A stretch of 64,000 bases of DNA, taken from NCBI RefSeq assembly GCF_004298145.1, contig NZ_SCRH01000021.1, forward strand, positions 1 through 64,000. The letters are read 5' to 3'. Within the stretch, counting starts at the first letter, position 1. Each line of letters opens with the position of its first letter. The translations under genes were made by a program, and so were the position numbers. Below are positions 7,404-15,947 of the stretch, piece by piece. This DNA comes from Mycobacterium sp. Its GTDB lineage: Bacteria; Actinomycetota; Actinomycetes; Mycobacteriales; Mycobacteriaceae. A model generated the notes under the pieces. That model was not told the DNA's origin, searched no databases, and worked only from the letters and a program-made list of their open reading frames with translations.

Positions 7404-8291
7404 ATGGCGCCGCGTCCCTCCCCGCAGACCGAACGGGTGGTGAACCTGTTCGAGCAGCTGGCGGGCGACGGGAGCGGCGGGATGACGCTGGCCGAGGTGT
7501 CGCGCCACCTGAGCGTTCACAAGGCCAGCTGCCACTCGATGCTGTCCGAATTGCTCCGCGCCGGCTGGCTGCTGCGCGATCCGGTTCGCAAGACCTACCA
7601 CCTCGGTCCCGCTCTGGTCCGTCTCGGCCGCGAGGCGGCCGGCCGCTACCCGGCCCTGGTGCTGGCCCGCTCCGCGATGGTCGAGCTGTCGGCCGCGACG
7701 GGCGCGCACTGCGTTGCCTTCTCGGTGAGCGAGGACTACTCCACCGTCGTCGATCAGGTCCGAAGCCGGCACGGCGGCGGTCACCCGATGCCCATCGGCA
7801 CCCAGTTCCCCCGCCGCCCGCCGTATGGGGCGTCGACCGTTGCCTGGGCCGGGGCGGAGGCCTGCGAGCGCTGGCTGGCCGCCCTCCCGGAAGACGTGCG
7901 CGATCGCTACCGCGAGGCCATCACCACCGCCCGGCAGCGTGGCTACGCGGTCGGTCTGCACCTCCTGCCCGATCTGCGCCTGCAGGAACTGGCCCTGATC
8001 GTGCGCAGCGCCGAGGTGCGTTCCACCCGGCTGAGCCAGCTGGCGCTGGCGTTGACCGACGAACTGATCCACCAGGAAGAGTGGTTCCCCATCACTCTGG
8101 CCCCCGACCGCACCTACGAGGTGAGCCACATCGACTCCCCGATACTGGGACCGGGTTCCCGCATCGCCCTGATGCTCAGCCTGGTCCCCAGCGCCGAGCC
8201 GATGAGCGGCGCGGCGGTCACCCGGCTGGGGGCGCAACTCTCTTCTGCCACAAGGCGACTGAGCGCAGCCTTAACCGACGAATCCGGTTAG
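7404..8291 (+). CDS. IclR-family transcriptional regulator
   Basis: 295 residues from ATG 7404. An N-terminal winged helix-turn-helix (LAEVSRHLSVHKASCHSMLSEL, here given in parts: LAEVSRHLSV then HKASCHSML) is followed by the family's effector domain from about residue 75. IclR proteins in catabolic loci usually sense an aromatic or keto-acid pathway compound. It is divergent from the SDR-decarboxylase-amidohydrolase operon, and its end overlaps the convergent amidohydrolase at 8288 by 4 bases. Likely the local regulator. Confidence 0.85.
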   Translation: MAPRPSPQTERVVNLFEQLAGDGSGGMTLAEVSRHLSVHKASCHSMLSELLRAGWLLRDPVRKTYHLGPALVRLGREAAGRYPALVLARSAMVELSAATGAHCVAFSVSEDYSTVVDQVRSRHGGGHPMPIGTQFPRRPPYGASTVAWAGAEACERWLAALPEDVRDRYREAITTARQRGYAVGLHLLPDLRLQELALIVRSAEVRSTRLSQLALALTDELIHQEEWFPITLAPDRTYEVSHIDSPILGPGSRIALMLSLVPSAEPMSGAAVTRLGAQLSSATRRLSAALTDESG

Positions 8292-9562
8292 CGTCGTTGC
8301 GGAGCCAGCCGCTTGAGGGCCAAACCCCCCTCGAACGGCCGGTAGCCGAATGCGGCCGGTGAGCGATAGCCCGTGTCCTCCAAGGGAGTACGCACCTCGG
8401 CGACCGTCGGCCCGATCTTGGTCGCCACCGGCACCAACGCGTCGAGGTCGAAACGGTATAGGCGACCGGCGTTGCCGCCCAGGATCTTTCGGCACGCGTC
8501 CGGTGGCCTGTCGTGCAGCGCCCAACGAATCGCCAACTTGGAGTGGGGCGCGAAGCCCTCCTCGTGGGGATAGTCACTGCCCCACATGATGTGCTCGGGC
8601 CCCATGAAGTCGATCATCGCGCCGTCGTAGGGCATCAGCTCGGTGGCGAAATAGCAGTTCCGCTGGACGTATTCGCTCGGCGTCAGGGTGAGCTCGTCGA
8701 CCGACGATCCGCCGAACATTCCGTAGGTTCTGTTGCCGGCGTCGGACTTCATGGTGGGCACCATGGCGTCGAGGACGCCGAGTTGCCCGGGCACCCAGAG
8801 CGTGCCCTGCTCGGTCGGCACGAATCGCAGCGTCGGGTAGCGCTCGAACACCCCGGCCAGGATCAGATGGCCGAGGGTCCGCTGGGCCCAGAGCGCCATT
8901 TCGGTGATCAACACCGCGTTCGAGGCCGGTTGGTCCATCGGCATCTCGGGGCTGCCGGCACCCGCATGCTGCACCACCGTGAGGTCCAGTTCTGTGCAGA
9001 GCGCCCAGAGCGGTTCATAGCGGGTGTGAAAAAGCGGGGCCACCTGCGAGTCGCCGGGCGAGACCGGGGGAATGAGCACGCCGCCAAAGCAGTCCTGCTC
9101 CACACCCCAGCGGATTTCTTCCAGCGCCAGCTCGACGTCGTTGGGAAAGACCTGAATCAGCCCGCGCCGTCGGGCCGGCGCCAGCGAACAGAAATCAACC
9201 TGCCACCGGTTGTGGGCCTGCACACCGGCCCAACGCTTCTCGAATTCCGCACGGGTGCGGGGCAAGCTGATGGTGATGTTCGGGGTGGTAGGGAAGAACG
9301 GCGGGACAGTGTTGGGCAGCAGCACCTCGGCCGCCACCCCGTCGGCGTCCATCTCGGTGATCCGAAGCTCGTGGTCCCAATTCCGGTTGGCGGTCGCGAT
9401 GATCAGATCGTCGAATGGGCTGGCGTAGGCCTTGGCCCAGGCATCGAACTCATCGTGAAGGCGTGCCGGCAGATACGGTTTGTAGTCGTAAAGATCCGCC
9501 CCGGCGTGGGTGTCCGTCGAAATGACGACATAGCGATCCAGCGTGTCCCAGGTTGAAGCCAT
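8288..9562 (-). CDS. Amidohydrolase-2 family metal-dependent hydrolase (third of three)
   Basis: 424 residues. AAGGAGG precedes the ATG by 6 bases. Signatures are ISTDTHAGAD, VVQHAG and MWGSDYPHEEG near residue 335. It is a paralogue of the 4382-5596 protein, with shared blocks over the whole length. It has its own promoter region (9563-9692). It faces the IclR gene tail-to-tail. Confidence 0.8.
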   Translation of the reverse strand: MASTWDTLDRYVVISTDTHAGADLYDYKPYLPARLHDEFDAWAKAYASPFDDLIIATANRNWDHELRITEMDADGVAAEVLLPNTVPPFFPTTPNITISLPRTRAEFEKRWAGVQAHNRWQVDFCSLAPARRRGLIQVFPNDVELALEEIRWGVEQDCFGGVLIPPVSPGDSQVAPLFHTRYEPLWALCTELDLTVVQHAGAGSPEMPMDQPASNAVLITEMALWAQRTLGHLILAGVFERYPTLRFVPTEQGTLWVPGQLGVLDAMVPTMKSDAGNRTYGMFGGSSVDELTLTPSEYVQRNCYFATELMPYDGAMIDFMGPEHIMWGSDYPHEEGFAPHSKLAIRWALHDRPPDACRKILGGNAGRLYRFDLDALVPVATKIGPTVAEVRTPLEDTGYRSPAAFGYRPFEGGLALKRLAPQRR

Positions 9563-9584
9563 CGCGCCCTCCTTGAGTAGGTCG

Positions 9585-9590
9585 AGTATA
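9585..9590 (-). promoter_or_regulatory. Candidate -10 element for the third amidohydrolase
   Basis: TATACT on the minus strand, 23 bases before the start codon and followed by an AAGGAGG ribosome site. No convincing -35 was found. The rest of 9563-9692 holds only a 10-base palindrome ATCGGCCGAT (9667-9676). Confidence 0.3.
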
Positions 9591-9692
9591 GGAGAAACGG
9601 ATCGGCTCGCGAAGGGCGAATATGCTCACCGGGGCGGTCCAGAACCAGCCGGCACGCAGGTTGCGTATCGGCCGATCCACCATGATCAGCAG

Positions 9693-10556
9693 TTAGCCCA
9701 TGACGTACGGAAACTGAGGTCGCGGGTAAACGCCATGCAGATCGCGGTACGACGGCGGCTGGCGTCCTCCCTCGTCCTTGATCCCGTATTTGACTGCCAA
9801 CTCCGCACCGATGAGCGTTTGGCCGTTGAGCTCTTCCAAATCCGGGTCTTCGTAAAGCCCCGAAATGACATGGCCGGTCAGCTCGGGAGTCTCGGCGGTG
9901 TCGAGGATATGGCCGAACTTTTCGGGATTCCGCGCGACGATGTCCCGCACCCGCTGAGTCAACAACGAGCCCATCCAGATCGAAACCGCCGCAAGACCAG
10001 TATCTTTGAAGTCCACACCCATGTCGGCAGCCATCTTGTCGACGCCGGCCTTGGGGACGCCGTAAGCCGGACCGAACGCATAGTGCGCCGCCCCCGACGA
10101 CGACGTGAATACCACGAGACCTTTGCGCTGCGGCAACATCAGCGGCACCGCGAATACCGTGGCCACATAGCTGCTGCGTAGTCCGACGGCCAGCGTGTCC
10201 ATGACGCTCACGGGTTCTGCCCAGAACTTGGTACGCCCCATCATCTCATCACGGATGATCGCTGCATTGTTGACCAGCACGTCGATCCTGCCGGCTCCGC
10301 GGCCGACCTGCTCGAATAAGTCCTTGACCTGCTCGTCGTCGCCATGGTCGACGCGTACGGCTATCCCCTTGCCGCCCAGAGCATTTACGTGCTCTGCCGT
10401 CTCCTCGATGGTACCCAGACCGGAGGAGTCACCGACCTTTTGCGTGCGACCGGTGACGTACACGGTGTACCCGCGGCTTCCCAGGGCGCGGGCGATACCC
10501 GCTCCTGCCCCTCGACTCGCGCCGGTCACCACGGCAATCCGGTCTTGCTCCGGCAT
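9693..10556 (-). CDS. Short-chain dehydrogenase/reductase, DHRS1-like
   Basis: 287 residues from ATG 10556 (AAGGAG 8 bases upstream). It has TGASRGAGAG, NNAA and the catalytic YGVPK. A C-terminal extension rich in Pro and Tyr (DLHGVYPRPQFPYVMG) resembles DHRS1-like SDRs. It follows the P450 gene by 34 bases on the same strand and is likely the last gene of the SDR-ferredoxin-P450-SDR operon. Confidence 0.8.
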   Translation of the reverse strand: MPEQDRIAVVTGASRGAGAGIARALGSRGYTVYVTGRTQKVGDSSGLGTIEETAEHVNALGGKGIAVRVDHGDDEQVKDLFEQVGRGAGRIDVLVNNAAIIRDEMMGRTKFWAEPVSVMDTLAVGLRSSYVATVFAVPLMLPQRKGLVVFTSSSGAAHYAFGPAYGVPKAGVDKMAADMGVDFKDTGLAAVSIWMGSLLTQRVRDIVARNPEKFGHILDTAETPELTGHVISGLYEDPDLEELNGQTLIGAELAVKYGIKDEGGRQPPSYRDLHGVYPRPQFPYVMG

Positions 10557-10590
10557 CAGATGTTCTCCTTGCTTCGGACCATGTCGATTC

Positions 10591-11952
10591 TCAATCGGTG
10601 ATGACGGCGGCGTTTTTGCACTCAGTGATGGGCCGCGCCAGCTGTTGCTCGTCACATATCCTCTGCAGCTTGTCGACCGTCTCGTCAAGGCCGGCTCCGA
10701 GCCTGCTGCCCGGTGTGAAGGCGGCGGCAAGGTGCCGCATGCCCTGGATGACGCCGATGGTGTCGTAGTGCTGGGTGGAGGAAGGGTCGCATCGGTAGTC
10801 CGGCATCCGGTCCAGGACCGCCGTCACCATGGATTTGAAGACCGTACGCGCGACGTTGGACCCGATACAGCGGTGTATTCCAAGCCCGAAGCTAAAGTGC
10901 CGATTAGCTTTTCGGTCAAGGGCGACTCGATCTGGATCGTCGAAGATGGATGGATCCCGATTGGCCATGGCCCACGATAGCCACAGCCGTTCGCCTTCCC
11001 GCAGCGTCGTGCCGCCAACGTTCATCTCCGCCGAAACTGTGCGCGCGTCGCCGGGCGCGGGTGTGAAGTAGCGCAGGAACTCCTCGGTCGCGGGGTTGAG
11101 CAGTGTCGCGCGCTCGCGGCTAAGCGTTTCGCGCTGGTCGGGATGTTCGGCGAGCCATTCGAGCGCATGGGCCGTAAGAGCTGTGGTCGTGTCAAATCCG
11201 CCGCCGATCAAGAGGTTCAGCATGCCGATCAACTCGATGTCGGGTGGCGGCCGGCCTTCGATACGCAGTTTGGCGAGCGCGTCGATGATGCCGGGGCGTG
11301 GATGCTCGCGAATCTCGCTCAGGTTGGCGAACAGATCCATTCCCATCGCCATGTACAGCTCGCGCACCCGAAAGGCATCCGGGGAATCCGGCGGTGTGTA
11401 CACCGAGGCGTGCGCGGGTTCGTTGTACATCTGCCACTTCGACAGCGGGACACCAAGCATCGCCAATGTCAGCACCGCCGGAACGACATTGGCCAGGTGG
11501 TCGACGAAATCGATGGTGCCGGTTTCGATGCGCTCGTCCAAGCAGGCTCGTACTATCTCGTCGACGAACGGCTCCCAGCGCTTGACGGCAGCGGGGGACA
11601 GGTAGGGATTCAGCGCGGAGCGGTAGTAGCGGTGTTCGGGGTCGTCCATCTCGAGCATTCCACCGCGGAAATCCGAAGCTTCGATCATCGTGGGAATCGA
11701 AATCCCCTTGTAGCCGCGGCGTTCACCGCGCACATCGTGATCGTTCGACACGTGGGGGCACCGAGCCAGTTCGAACACCTCGCGGCTACCTGCCGCCACC
11801 CAATGCCCGTCGTACGTGTCCGTCCAAACGATCGGGCACTTGTGTTGCAGTTCGTGGGTGATGGTCAGAAATTGGTCGCGATACTCCGCGGTGTGCCGAT
11901 CGAAATGGTAGACGGGGCGAGCGCCCGCAGCATCGTCTGATTGCGCACTCAT
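10591..11952 (-). CDS. Cytochrome P450 with C-terminal extension
   Basis: 453 residues from ATG 11952, which shares one base with the ferredoxin stop (TGATG). It has the I-helix GGGFDTTT, the K-helix E-x-x-R in EEFLR, and the haem loop FGLGIHRCIG with the ligand at about Cys362. About 91 residues follow that Cys, roughly 30 more than usual, ending in a helical tail with two Cys. The adjacent ferredoxin should donate electrons. It hydroxylates an unidentified, probably hydrophobic, substrate. I do not assign a CYP family. Confidence 0.88.
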   Translation of the reverse strand: MSAQSDDAAGARPVYHFDRHTAEYRDQFLTITHELQHKCPIVWTDTYDGHWVAAGSREVFELARCPHVSNDHDVRGERRGYKGISIPTMIEASDFRGGMLEMDDPEHRYYRSALNPYLSPAAVKRWEPFVDEIVRACLDERIETGTIDFVDHLANVVPAVLTLAMLGVPLSKWQMYNEPAHASVYTPPDSPDAFRVRELYMAMGMDLFANLSEIREHPRPGIIDALAKLRIEGRPPPDIELIGMLNLLIGGGFDTTTALTAHALEWLAEHPDQRETLSRERATLLNPATEEFLRYFTPAPGDARTVSAEMNVGGTTLREGERLWLSWAMANRDPSIFDDPDRVALDRKANRHFSFGLGIHRCIGSNVARTVFKSMVTAVLDRMPDYRCDPSSTQHYDTIGVIQGMRHLAAAFTPGSRLGAGLDETVDKLQRICDEQQLARPITECKNAAVITD

Positions 11953-12185
11953 CAATCATCCTCGGCGGCCGGGACGTTCCCGTCGAACATGTCGGCCAGC
12001 ATCGTGATGGCTTGCTCAGGGCACGTGCGGACGGCTTCACGCACCTTGTCCTGAAGTTCCTCGGGCACATCTTCGTCCGGCGCGGAGGCATGACCGTCGA
12101 CATCGTCGAGGGTGAACCATCCCGGTGCGATCATCGAGCACAACGTATGCCCTTGGCACCGATCGGGTTCGACGCGTACTCGCAT
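11952..12185 (-). CDS. [3Fe-4S]-type ferredoxin, P450 redox partner
   Basis: 77 residues. The cluster motif is C10-x2-H13-x2-C16...C55-P: the position occupied by the fourth Cys in [4Fe-4S] ferredoxins is His here. Mycobacterial P450-associated ferredoxins with such replacements are known. It is coupled to the P450 gene downstream (TGATG) and follows the SDR by 51 bases. Confidence 0.88.
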   Translation of the reverse strand: MRVRVEPDRCQGHTLCSMIAPGWFTLDDVDGHASAPDEDVPEELQDKVREAVRTCPEQAITMLADMFDGNVPAAEDD

Positions 12186-12236
12186 CGGATCTCCTTTCGC
12201 GAATCAGTGTGCGACCATGGCGATCTCATCGCCCGG

Positions 12237-12989
12237 CTACAGAACAGCACCGCCGTTGACGCCGATGACTTGGCCGGTAACGTAGCCCGACGCGTCAGAG
12301 CAGAGGAACGCACACAGCGCGGCGACATCGTCACCGGTTCCGATTCGTCCTGCTGGAATGGCCTTGGCGAGGACCTCCGCCGGTGGGAGTTTCTTGGCGC
12401 GTTGCTGCTCCCGCAGCATGGGCGAATCGATGACAAACGGCGGAATCGTATTGATGGCGATCCCCCGTGACGCATACTCCTGCGCCACCGCCTTGGTGAG
12501 CGCGATAACGCCACCTTTGGAAGCCGAGTAGTGTCCTTGTCCGACCGCGCCTTTTTGGCCCGCGGCCGAGGAAATGGTCACGATTCGACCCCATTTCGAT
12601 GCAGCCATGTCGGGCAAGGCCGCCTGCAAGCAGAGGAACGTGCCGGTCAGGTTGACCGCAAGGTAGCGGTTCCACTCCTCGAAGCTGATCTGGTCGAAGC
12701 GGGTAAAGCCCGCAACGGCGGCACTCGTCACAAGAATCTCTATCGGGCCCAAGGTGTCTCGTACCGCGGTGAAGGCGCGGGTCACGGCATCGGGATCGGA
12801 CACGTCGGCCTGGATGCCGAGCGCGTTGGCACCGTCGGCCCGCAACTGGCTTGTCACTTTGTCTGCGGCGTCAGCATTGAGATCGATCACGGCGACCTGA
12901 CGCCCGTCCCGGGCCAGGTGGACTGCGATCGCCTGTCCGAGACCGGATCCGCCGCCGGTCACCACTGCTACTCGATCGGAGCTATCCAC
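12237..12989 (-). CDS. Short-chain dehydrogenase/reductase, classical
   Basis: 250 residues from GTG 12989 (GGAGGG 4 bases upstream). It has TGGGSGLG, the catalytic YSASK, and a C-terminal GQVIGVNGG typical of FabG-like classical SDRs. First gene of the operon with the ferredoxin and P450. Two copies of the shared palindrome lie 12-51 bases before its start, so TetR control is likely. It probably oxidises an alcohol produced by the P450. Confidence 0.85.
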   Translation of the reverse strand: MDSSDRVAVVTGGGSGLGQAIAVHLARDGRQVAVIDLNADAADKVTSQLRADGANALGIQADVSDPDAVTRAFTAVRDTLGPIEILVTSAAVAGFTRFDQISFEEWNRYLAVNLTGTFLCLQAALPDMAASKWGRIVTISSAAGQKGAVGQGHYSASKGGVIALTKAVAQEYASRGIAINTIPPFVIDSPMLREQQRAKKLPPAEVLAKAIPAGRIGTGDDVAALCAFLCSDASGYVTGQVIGVNGGAVL

Positions 12990-13000
12990 GGACCCTCCTG

Positions 13001-13016
13001 CTATACGTTCGTACTA
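13001..13016. promoter_or_regulatory. TetR-type operator, site A (imperfect)
   Basis: CTATAC-GTTC-GTACTA. The left half-site matches the shared motif CTRTAC-N4-GTAYAG; the right half matches in its first four bases. It lies 24 bases from site B, 12 bases upstream of the SDR start. Confidence 0.5.
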
Positions 13017-13024
13017 CACTGAGT

Positions 13025-13040
13025 CTGTACGACTGTATAG
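13025..13040. promoter_or_regulatory. TetR-type operator, site B
   Basis: CTGTAC-GACT-GTATAG, an exact fit to CTRTAC-N4-GTAYAG, upstream of the SDR-ferredoxin-P450 operon. Confidence 0.65.
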
Positions 13041-13077
13041 CACACGGCATGGCGCGGCCGGCCTTTCACCACACCAC

Positions 13078-13914
13078 TCAGGCCACCGGCTCGTCGCCGG
13101 CCAGTGTGGTGCGGTGTAGCAGCCGCACCGATGACGGCTCGAAATGCAATGCTCGGTGCAACATTCCGGTGTTATCCCAGATCACCAGGTCTCCCCTGCG
13201 CCACTGCTGTCGCAACGTGAACCGGGGTTGGGTGGACCATGCCAGGAGTTTGTCCAGCAGTGACCGCCCCTCGCCGATCGGCCGGCCCACGATCTGTTGG
13301 GCGGTGGCGCCGAGAAGCAGTGATTGGCGACCAGATCGACGTGTCCACACAAGCGGGTGGACACGCGACGGCACCCGCTCCCACGATTGGCGCTCGGATT
13401 CAGTCGCATCGGGGTTGGCCAGCGATTGGGCGTGAGCGAAGCTGTGCACCACCTGCAACCCGTCGAGCTCTCGACGTTCGCCATCGCTGAGCGCGTCGAA
13501 TGCCGCATAGGTGCTGGCGAATTCCGTATCGCCGCCCGCAGGGTCTACTTCGCGCGCGGTCAGCAGCGTGGCTTTCTGAGGGATGACTTCGGTCGCACCG
13601 TCGATGTGCCAGTGGAAGTTCCCCTGTCGATACGACGCGAGCAGCGCGTTGGTCTTATTGGGATCCATTGTGATGGTTTGTATTTCGGGATGCTCATGCT
13701 CACCCGTCGGCTGGATTACTGCGGTGCCGAGCAAACGGCTGATGGCCAGCAGGTGCTCGTCGCCGACGTGCAGTTCCCGGTAGATGACGACACCGTGGCG
13801 GTCCAGCAGCTTACGAGTTTCCGCTGTCCCGTCGGAGGTAAGTAGCTCTGCGGGACGGCACCCGACGACTTCTACGCCGACGGTTTCGGTAAGGGGATGA
13901 GCGGTGCCGACCAT
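13078..13914 (-). CDS. TauD/TfdA-family Fe(II)/2-oxoglutarate dioxygenase
   Basis: 278 residues from ATG 13914 (GGAGG 4 bases upstream; an earlier in-frame start at 13965 would sit inside operator C). The iron motif H-x-D appears in FHWHID near residue 105. The distal His and the 2-oxoglutarate Arg appear in MLHRAL and SSVRLLHR near the C-terminus. Such enzymes hydroxylate, desaturate or cleave small acids, using 2-oxoglutarate and O2. The substrate is unknown. Context is an oxidative catabolic cluster. Confidence 0.85.
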   Translation of the reverse strand: MVGTAHPLTETVGVEVVGCRPAELLTSDGTAETRKLLDRHGVVIYRELHVGDEHLLAISRLLGTAVIQPTGEHEHPEIQTITMDPNKTNALLASYRQGNFHWHIDGATEVIPQKATLLTAREVDPAGGDTEFASTYAAFDALSDGERRELDGLQVVHSFAHAQSLANPDATESERQSWERVPSRVHPLVWTRRSGRQSLLLGATAQQIVGRPIGEGRSLLDKLLAWSTQPRFTLRQQWRRGDLVIWDNTGMLHRALHFEPSSVRLLHRTTLAGDEPVA

Positions 13915-13957
13915 GTTGCCTCCGAATTTGCGACTTTGGTGATTTGTACAAAGTTGA

Positions 13958-13973
13958 CTATACATCCGTACAG
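13958..13973. promoter_or_regulatory. TetR-type operator, site C
   Basis: CTATAC-ATCC-GTACAG, an exact fit to the shared motif, 44 bases before the dioxygenase start. A nearby TTTGTACAAA palindrome (13943-13952) contains a related TGTACA core. Confidence 0.65.
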
Positions 13974-14008
13974 CAACAATTGGTCAAGGCGATGACCGGT
14001 ACGAGAGA

Positions 14009-14599
14009 TTACGGCTCTAGTGGCTCGACGTCGTCGAGGAAACGTTCAACCAGCCCGATCGTCTCGGGGTGGCCGGTGAGTGTCCCCAGAGCCTCCTCGA
14101 GGAACACCATGCGTGGAATCCACGCCAGAAGGAACAGTGCGGCGGCCGCCGGCACCCCGTCGTGATCACGACCGTCAGCCTCCCACCGTGCCGTCACCGC
14201 CTCCAAGAGCGCCCGCCGAACCCGTTCTCCGCCTTCGCCAAGGATGCCCCGCACCTGGGGGCGGTGGTTGGCGAGAGCGAGAAACTCCATGAGCAGGGCC
14301 GAGCCCCGACGATCACTTGCGTAGGCCCATACGGCCCGCAGTGGGCGCTCGGACCGGGCGGCAGCGGCGAGTTCGGCGATCAGGCGATCGGTGGAATGAC
14401 GAAGTACGGCACCGAACAAATCATCGACCGCCGGGAAGTAGTACTGCACCAGGCCGGGTGCGACGTCAGCCGCCGTAGCCACACTGCGAAAGGTCACCGC
14501 AGCGTAGCCCTCTTCCAACATCAATCGCTCCGTGGCATCCAGGATCGCCTGAAGCTTTTGGGTGCGGCGAGACCCGGCACCGCCCGGGGGAGAATCCAC
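14009..14599 (-). CDS. TetR-family regulator (first of tandem pair)
   Basis: 196 residues from GTG 14599. An N-terminal helix-turn-helix lies at about residues 30-60 (RSVATAADVAPGLVQYYFP). The ligand domain shares LLMEFLALANHR with the neighbour's LITEFMALGNHR, so the two are paralogues from a tandem duplication. It starts 3 bases after the partner gene and is cotranscribed. Either or both could bind the CTRTAC-N4-GTAYAG sites around it. Confidence 0.85.
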   Translation of the reverse strand: MDSPPGGAGSRRTQKLQAILDATERLMLEEGYAAVTFRSVATAADVAPGLVQYYFPAVDDLFGAVLRHSTDRLIAELAAAARSERPLRAVWAYASDRRGSALLMEFLALANHRPQVRGILGEGGERVRRALLEAVTARWEADGRDHDGVPAAAALFLLAWIPRMVFLEEALGTLTGHPETIGLVERFLDDVEPLEP

Positions 14600-14602
14600 C
14601 GG

Positions 14603-15262
14603 TTACCGGTGCGGCCGCGATGGCCGCCGCTTGCGGCGCTTGGACCGAGTCTCAATCGAGTCGAGATACTTCTCGATCGCCTTGATCACTTCGTCATGGG
14701 CAGCGTTGACTCCCACGCCTTCTTCGAGATTGAGAAACTTTGGAATACCGGTAATCAGCAGCGCAACGGCACCCAACGACAGATCACCGTCAAGGCGCGC
14801 GCCCTTGCCGAACTTGCGTGCCAACGCCTCCACCTCTATCCGCCGCACCTGGTTCGTAACGTCGGCGATGGCGGACTGAATCGACTTGCGATGGTTGCCC
14901 AGCGCCATGAACTCGGTAATCAAGGCGCCGGTCGCCTCATCCCAGCTGAAGTCCCACAGCGCATGCAATGGGTCGTCAGAACGGGCGTCAAGCGCCTCGG
15001 CCAATACTGCGAGGTTGCGTTCGGAGTAGCGCTGGATCGCTGCGAGGAAGATGTTGTCCAGAGACGGAAAGTAATACTGGACAAGGCTTGGCGTCACGCC
15101 CGCCTTGGCCGCCAGCGCCCGGTAAGTCACGCTGGCATAGCCCTCCTCGAGCATCATCTTCTCGACGCAATCAAGGAGCGCATCGCGGGTCTTGGACGTT
15201 TCCGTACCGACGCGGCGGGACGCTGCTACCACGTTCACCTCACTGGGTCTGGTTGCCACCAT
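14603..15262 (-). CDS. TetR-family regulator (second of tandem pair)
   Basis: 219 residues from ATG 15262. Earlier in-frame starts would run through operator D. The helix-turn-helix includes LAAKAGVTPSLVQYYFP. The protein ends in a very basic tail (RSKRRKRRPSRPHR). Operator D lies 20 bases upstream, which suggests autoregulation. It is the leading gene of the two-regulator operon and is divergent from the SnoaL-like gene. Confidence 0.85.
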   Translation of the reverse strand: MVATRPSEVNVVAASRRVGTETSKTRDALLDCVEKMMLEEGYASVTYRALAAKAGVTPSLVQYYFPSLDNIFLAAIQRYSERNLAVLAEALDARSDDPLHALWDFSWDEATGALITEFMALGNHRKSIQSAIADVTNQVRRIEVEALARKFGKGARLDGDLSLGAVALLITGIPKFLNLEEGVGVNAAHDEVIKAIEKYLDSIETRSKRRKRRPSRPHR

Positions 15263-15281
15263 TCTCGCACTCGCCAATCTG

Positions 15282-15297
15282 CTATACATTCGTATAG
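15282..15297. promoter_or_regulatory. TetR-type operator, site D
   Basis: CTATAC-ATTC-GTATAG, a perfect inverted repeat between the divergent TetR (start 15262) and SnoaL-like (start 15364) genes. It contains TATAGT, a possible -10 toward the SnoaL-like gene. Confidence 0.65.
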
Positions 15298-15363
15298 TCT
15301 CATAGCCGTGCGCCACTGCCCGGATGTGCCGCGGCGCGCCCAACGATCGGGAGACCAATAACT

Positions 15364-15921
15364 GTGGATATCGACCTCAGCCTCATGCGACGTGAGTTGC
15401 AGTATTTACTGGATCGCACCGCGATTCTGGACTGCATCGCCCGGCACGCCCGCGGTTGTGATCGCCACGACGTCGACCTCATCAGCGCCGCGTACCACGA
15501 CGACGGAGTCGACGAACACGGCTTCGCCACCAATGCGGGACCTGACTACGGAAGCTGGGCCAATGAGACCCACGCCCAGACCTCGCGCGTGCACACCCAC
15601 AACATCACCACGCACTCGTGTGACATCCAAGGCGACACCGCGCACGCTGAAAGCTACGTCATCGTGGTACTGATCGGTCCCGATTGCGCAAACGCGCAAT
15701 TCATCACGGGACGTTACTTGGACCGCCTGGAGCGCCGAGACGGCCAGTGGCGCATAGCTGTTCGCCGATCGACGGTGGAGGGGATGTTCCTGGCCGATGC
15801 CCGCGTGCTGCAGTCGAAGTTCTTCGAAGAGAAGGGCTACCTAGTCGGCACCCGTGACCGCAGGGACTTGTCTTACGAACGGCCGCTGACGGTGGAGATG
15901 CCGGCGCCGGCCCGCTGGTAG
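15364..15921 (+). CDS. SnoaL-like/NTF2-fold protein
   Basis: 185 residues from GTG 15364; ATG 15385 is a possible later start. The pattern LDRTAILDCIARHARGCDRH and DEHGF, with scattered His and Asp lining the expected pocket, fits the SnoaL_4 group. That group contains dehydratases, isomerases and accessory subunits for polyketide, steroid or aromatic substrates. It is controlled from the operator D region. The reaction cannot be told from sequence. Confidence 0.75.
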   Translation: MDIDLSLMRRELQYLLDRTAILDCIARHARGCDRHDVDLISAAYHDDGVDEHGFATNAGPDYGSWANETHAQTSRVHTHNITTHSCDIQGDTAHAESYVIVVLIGPDCANAQFITGRYLDRLERRDGQWRIAVRRSTVEGMFLADARVLQSKFFEEKGYLVGTRDRRDLSYERPLTVEMPAPARW

Positions 15922-15947
15922 TAGCCGATAACGCGAACCTCGAATTT

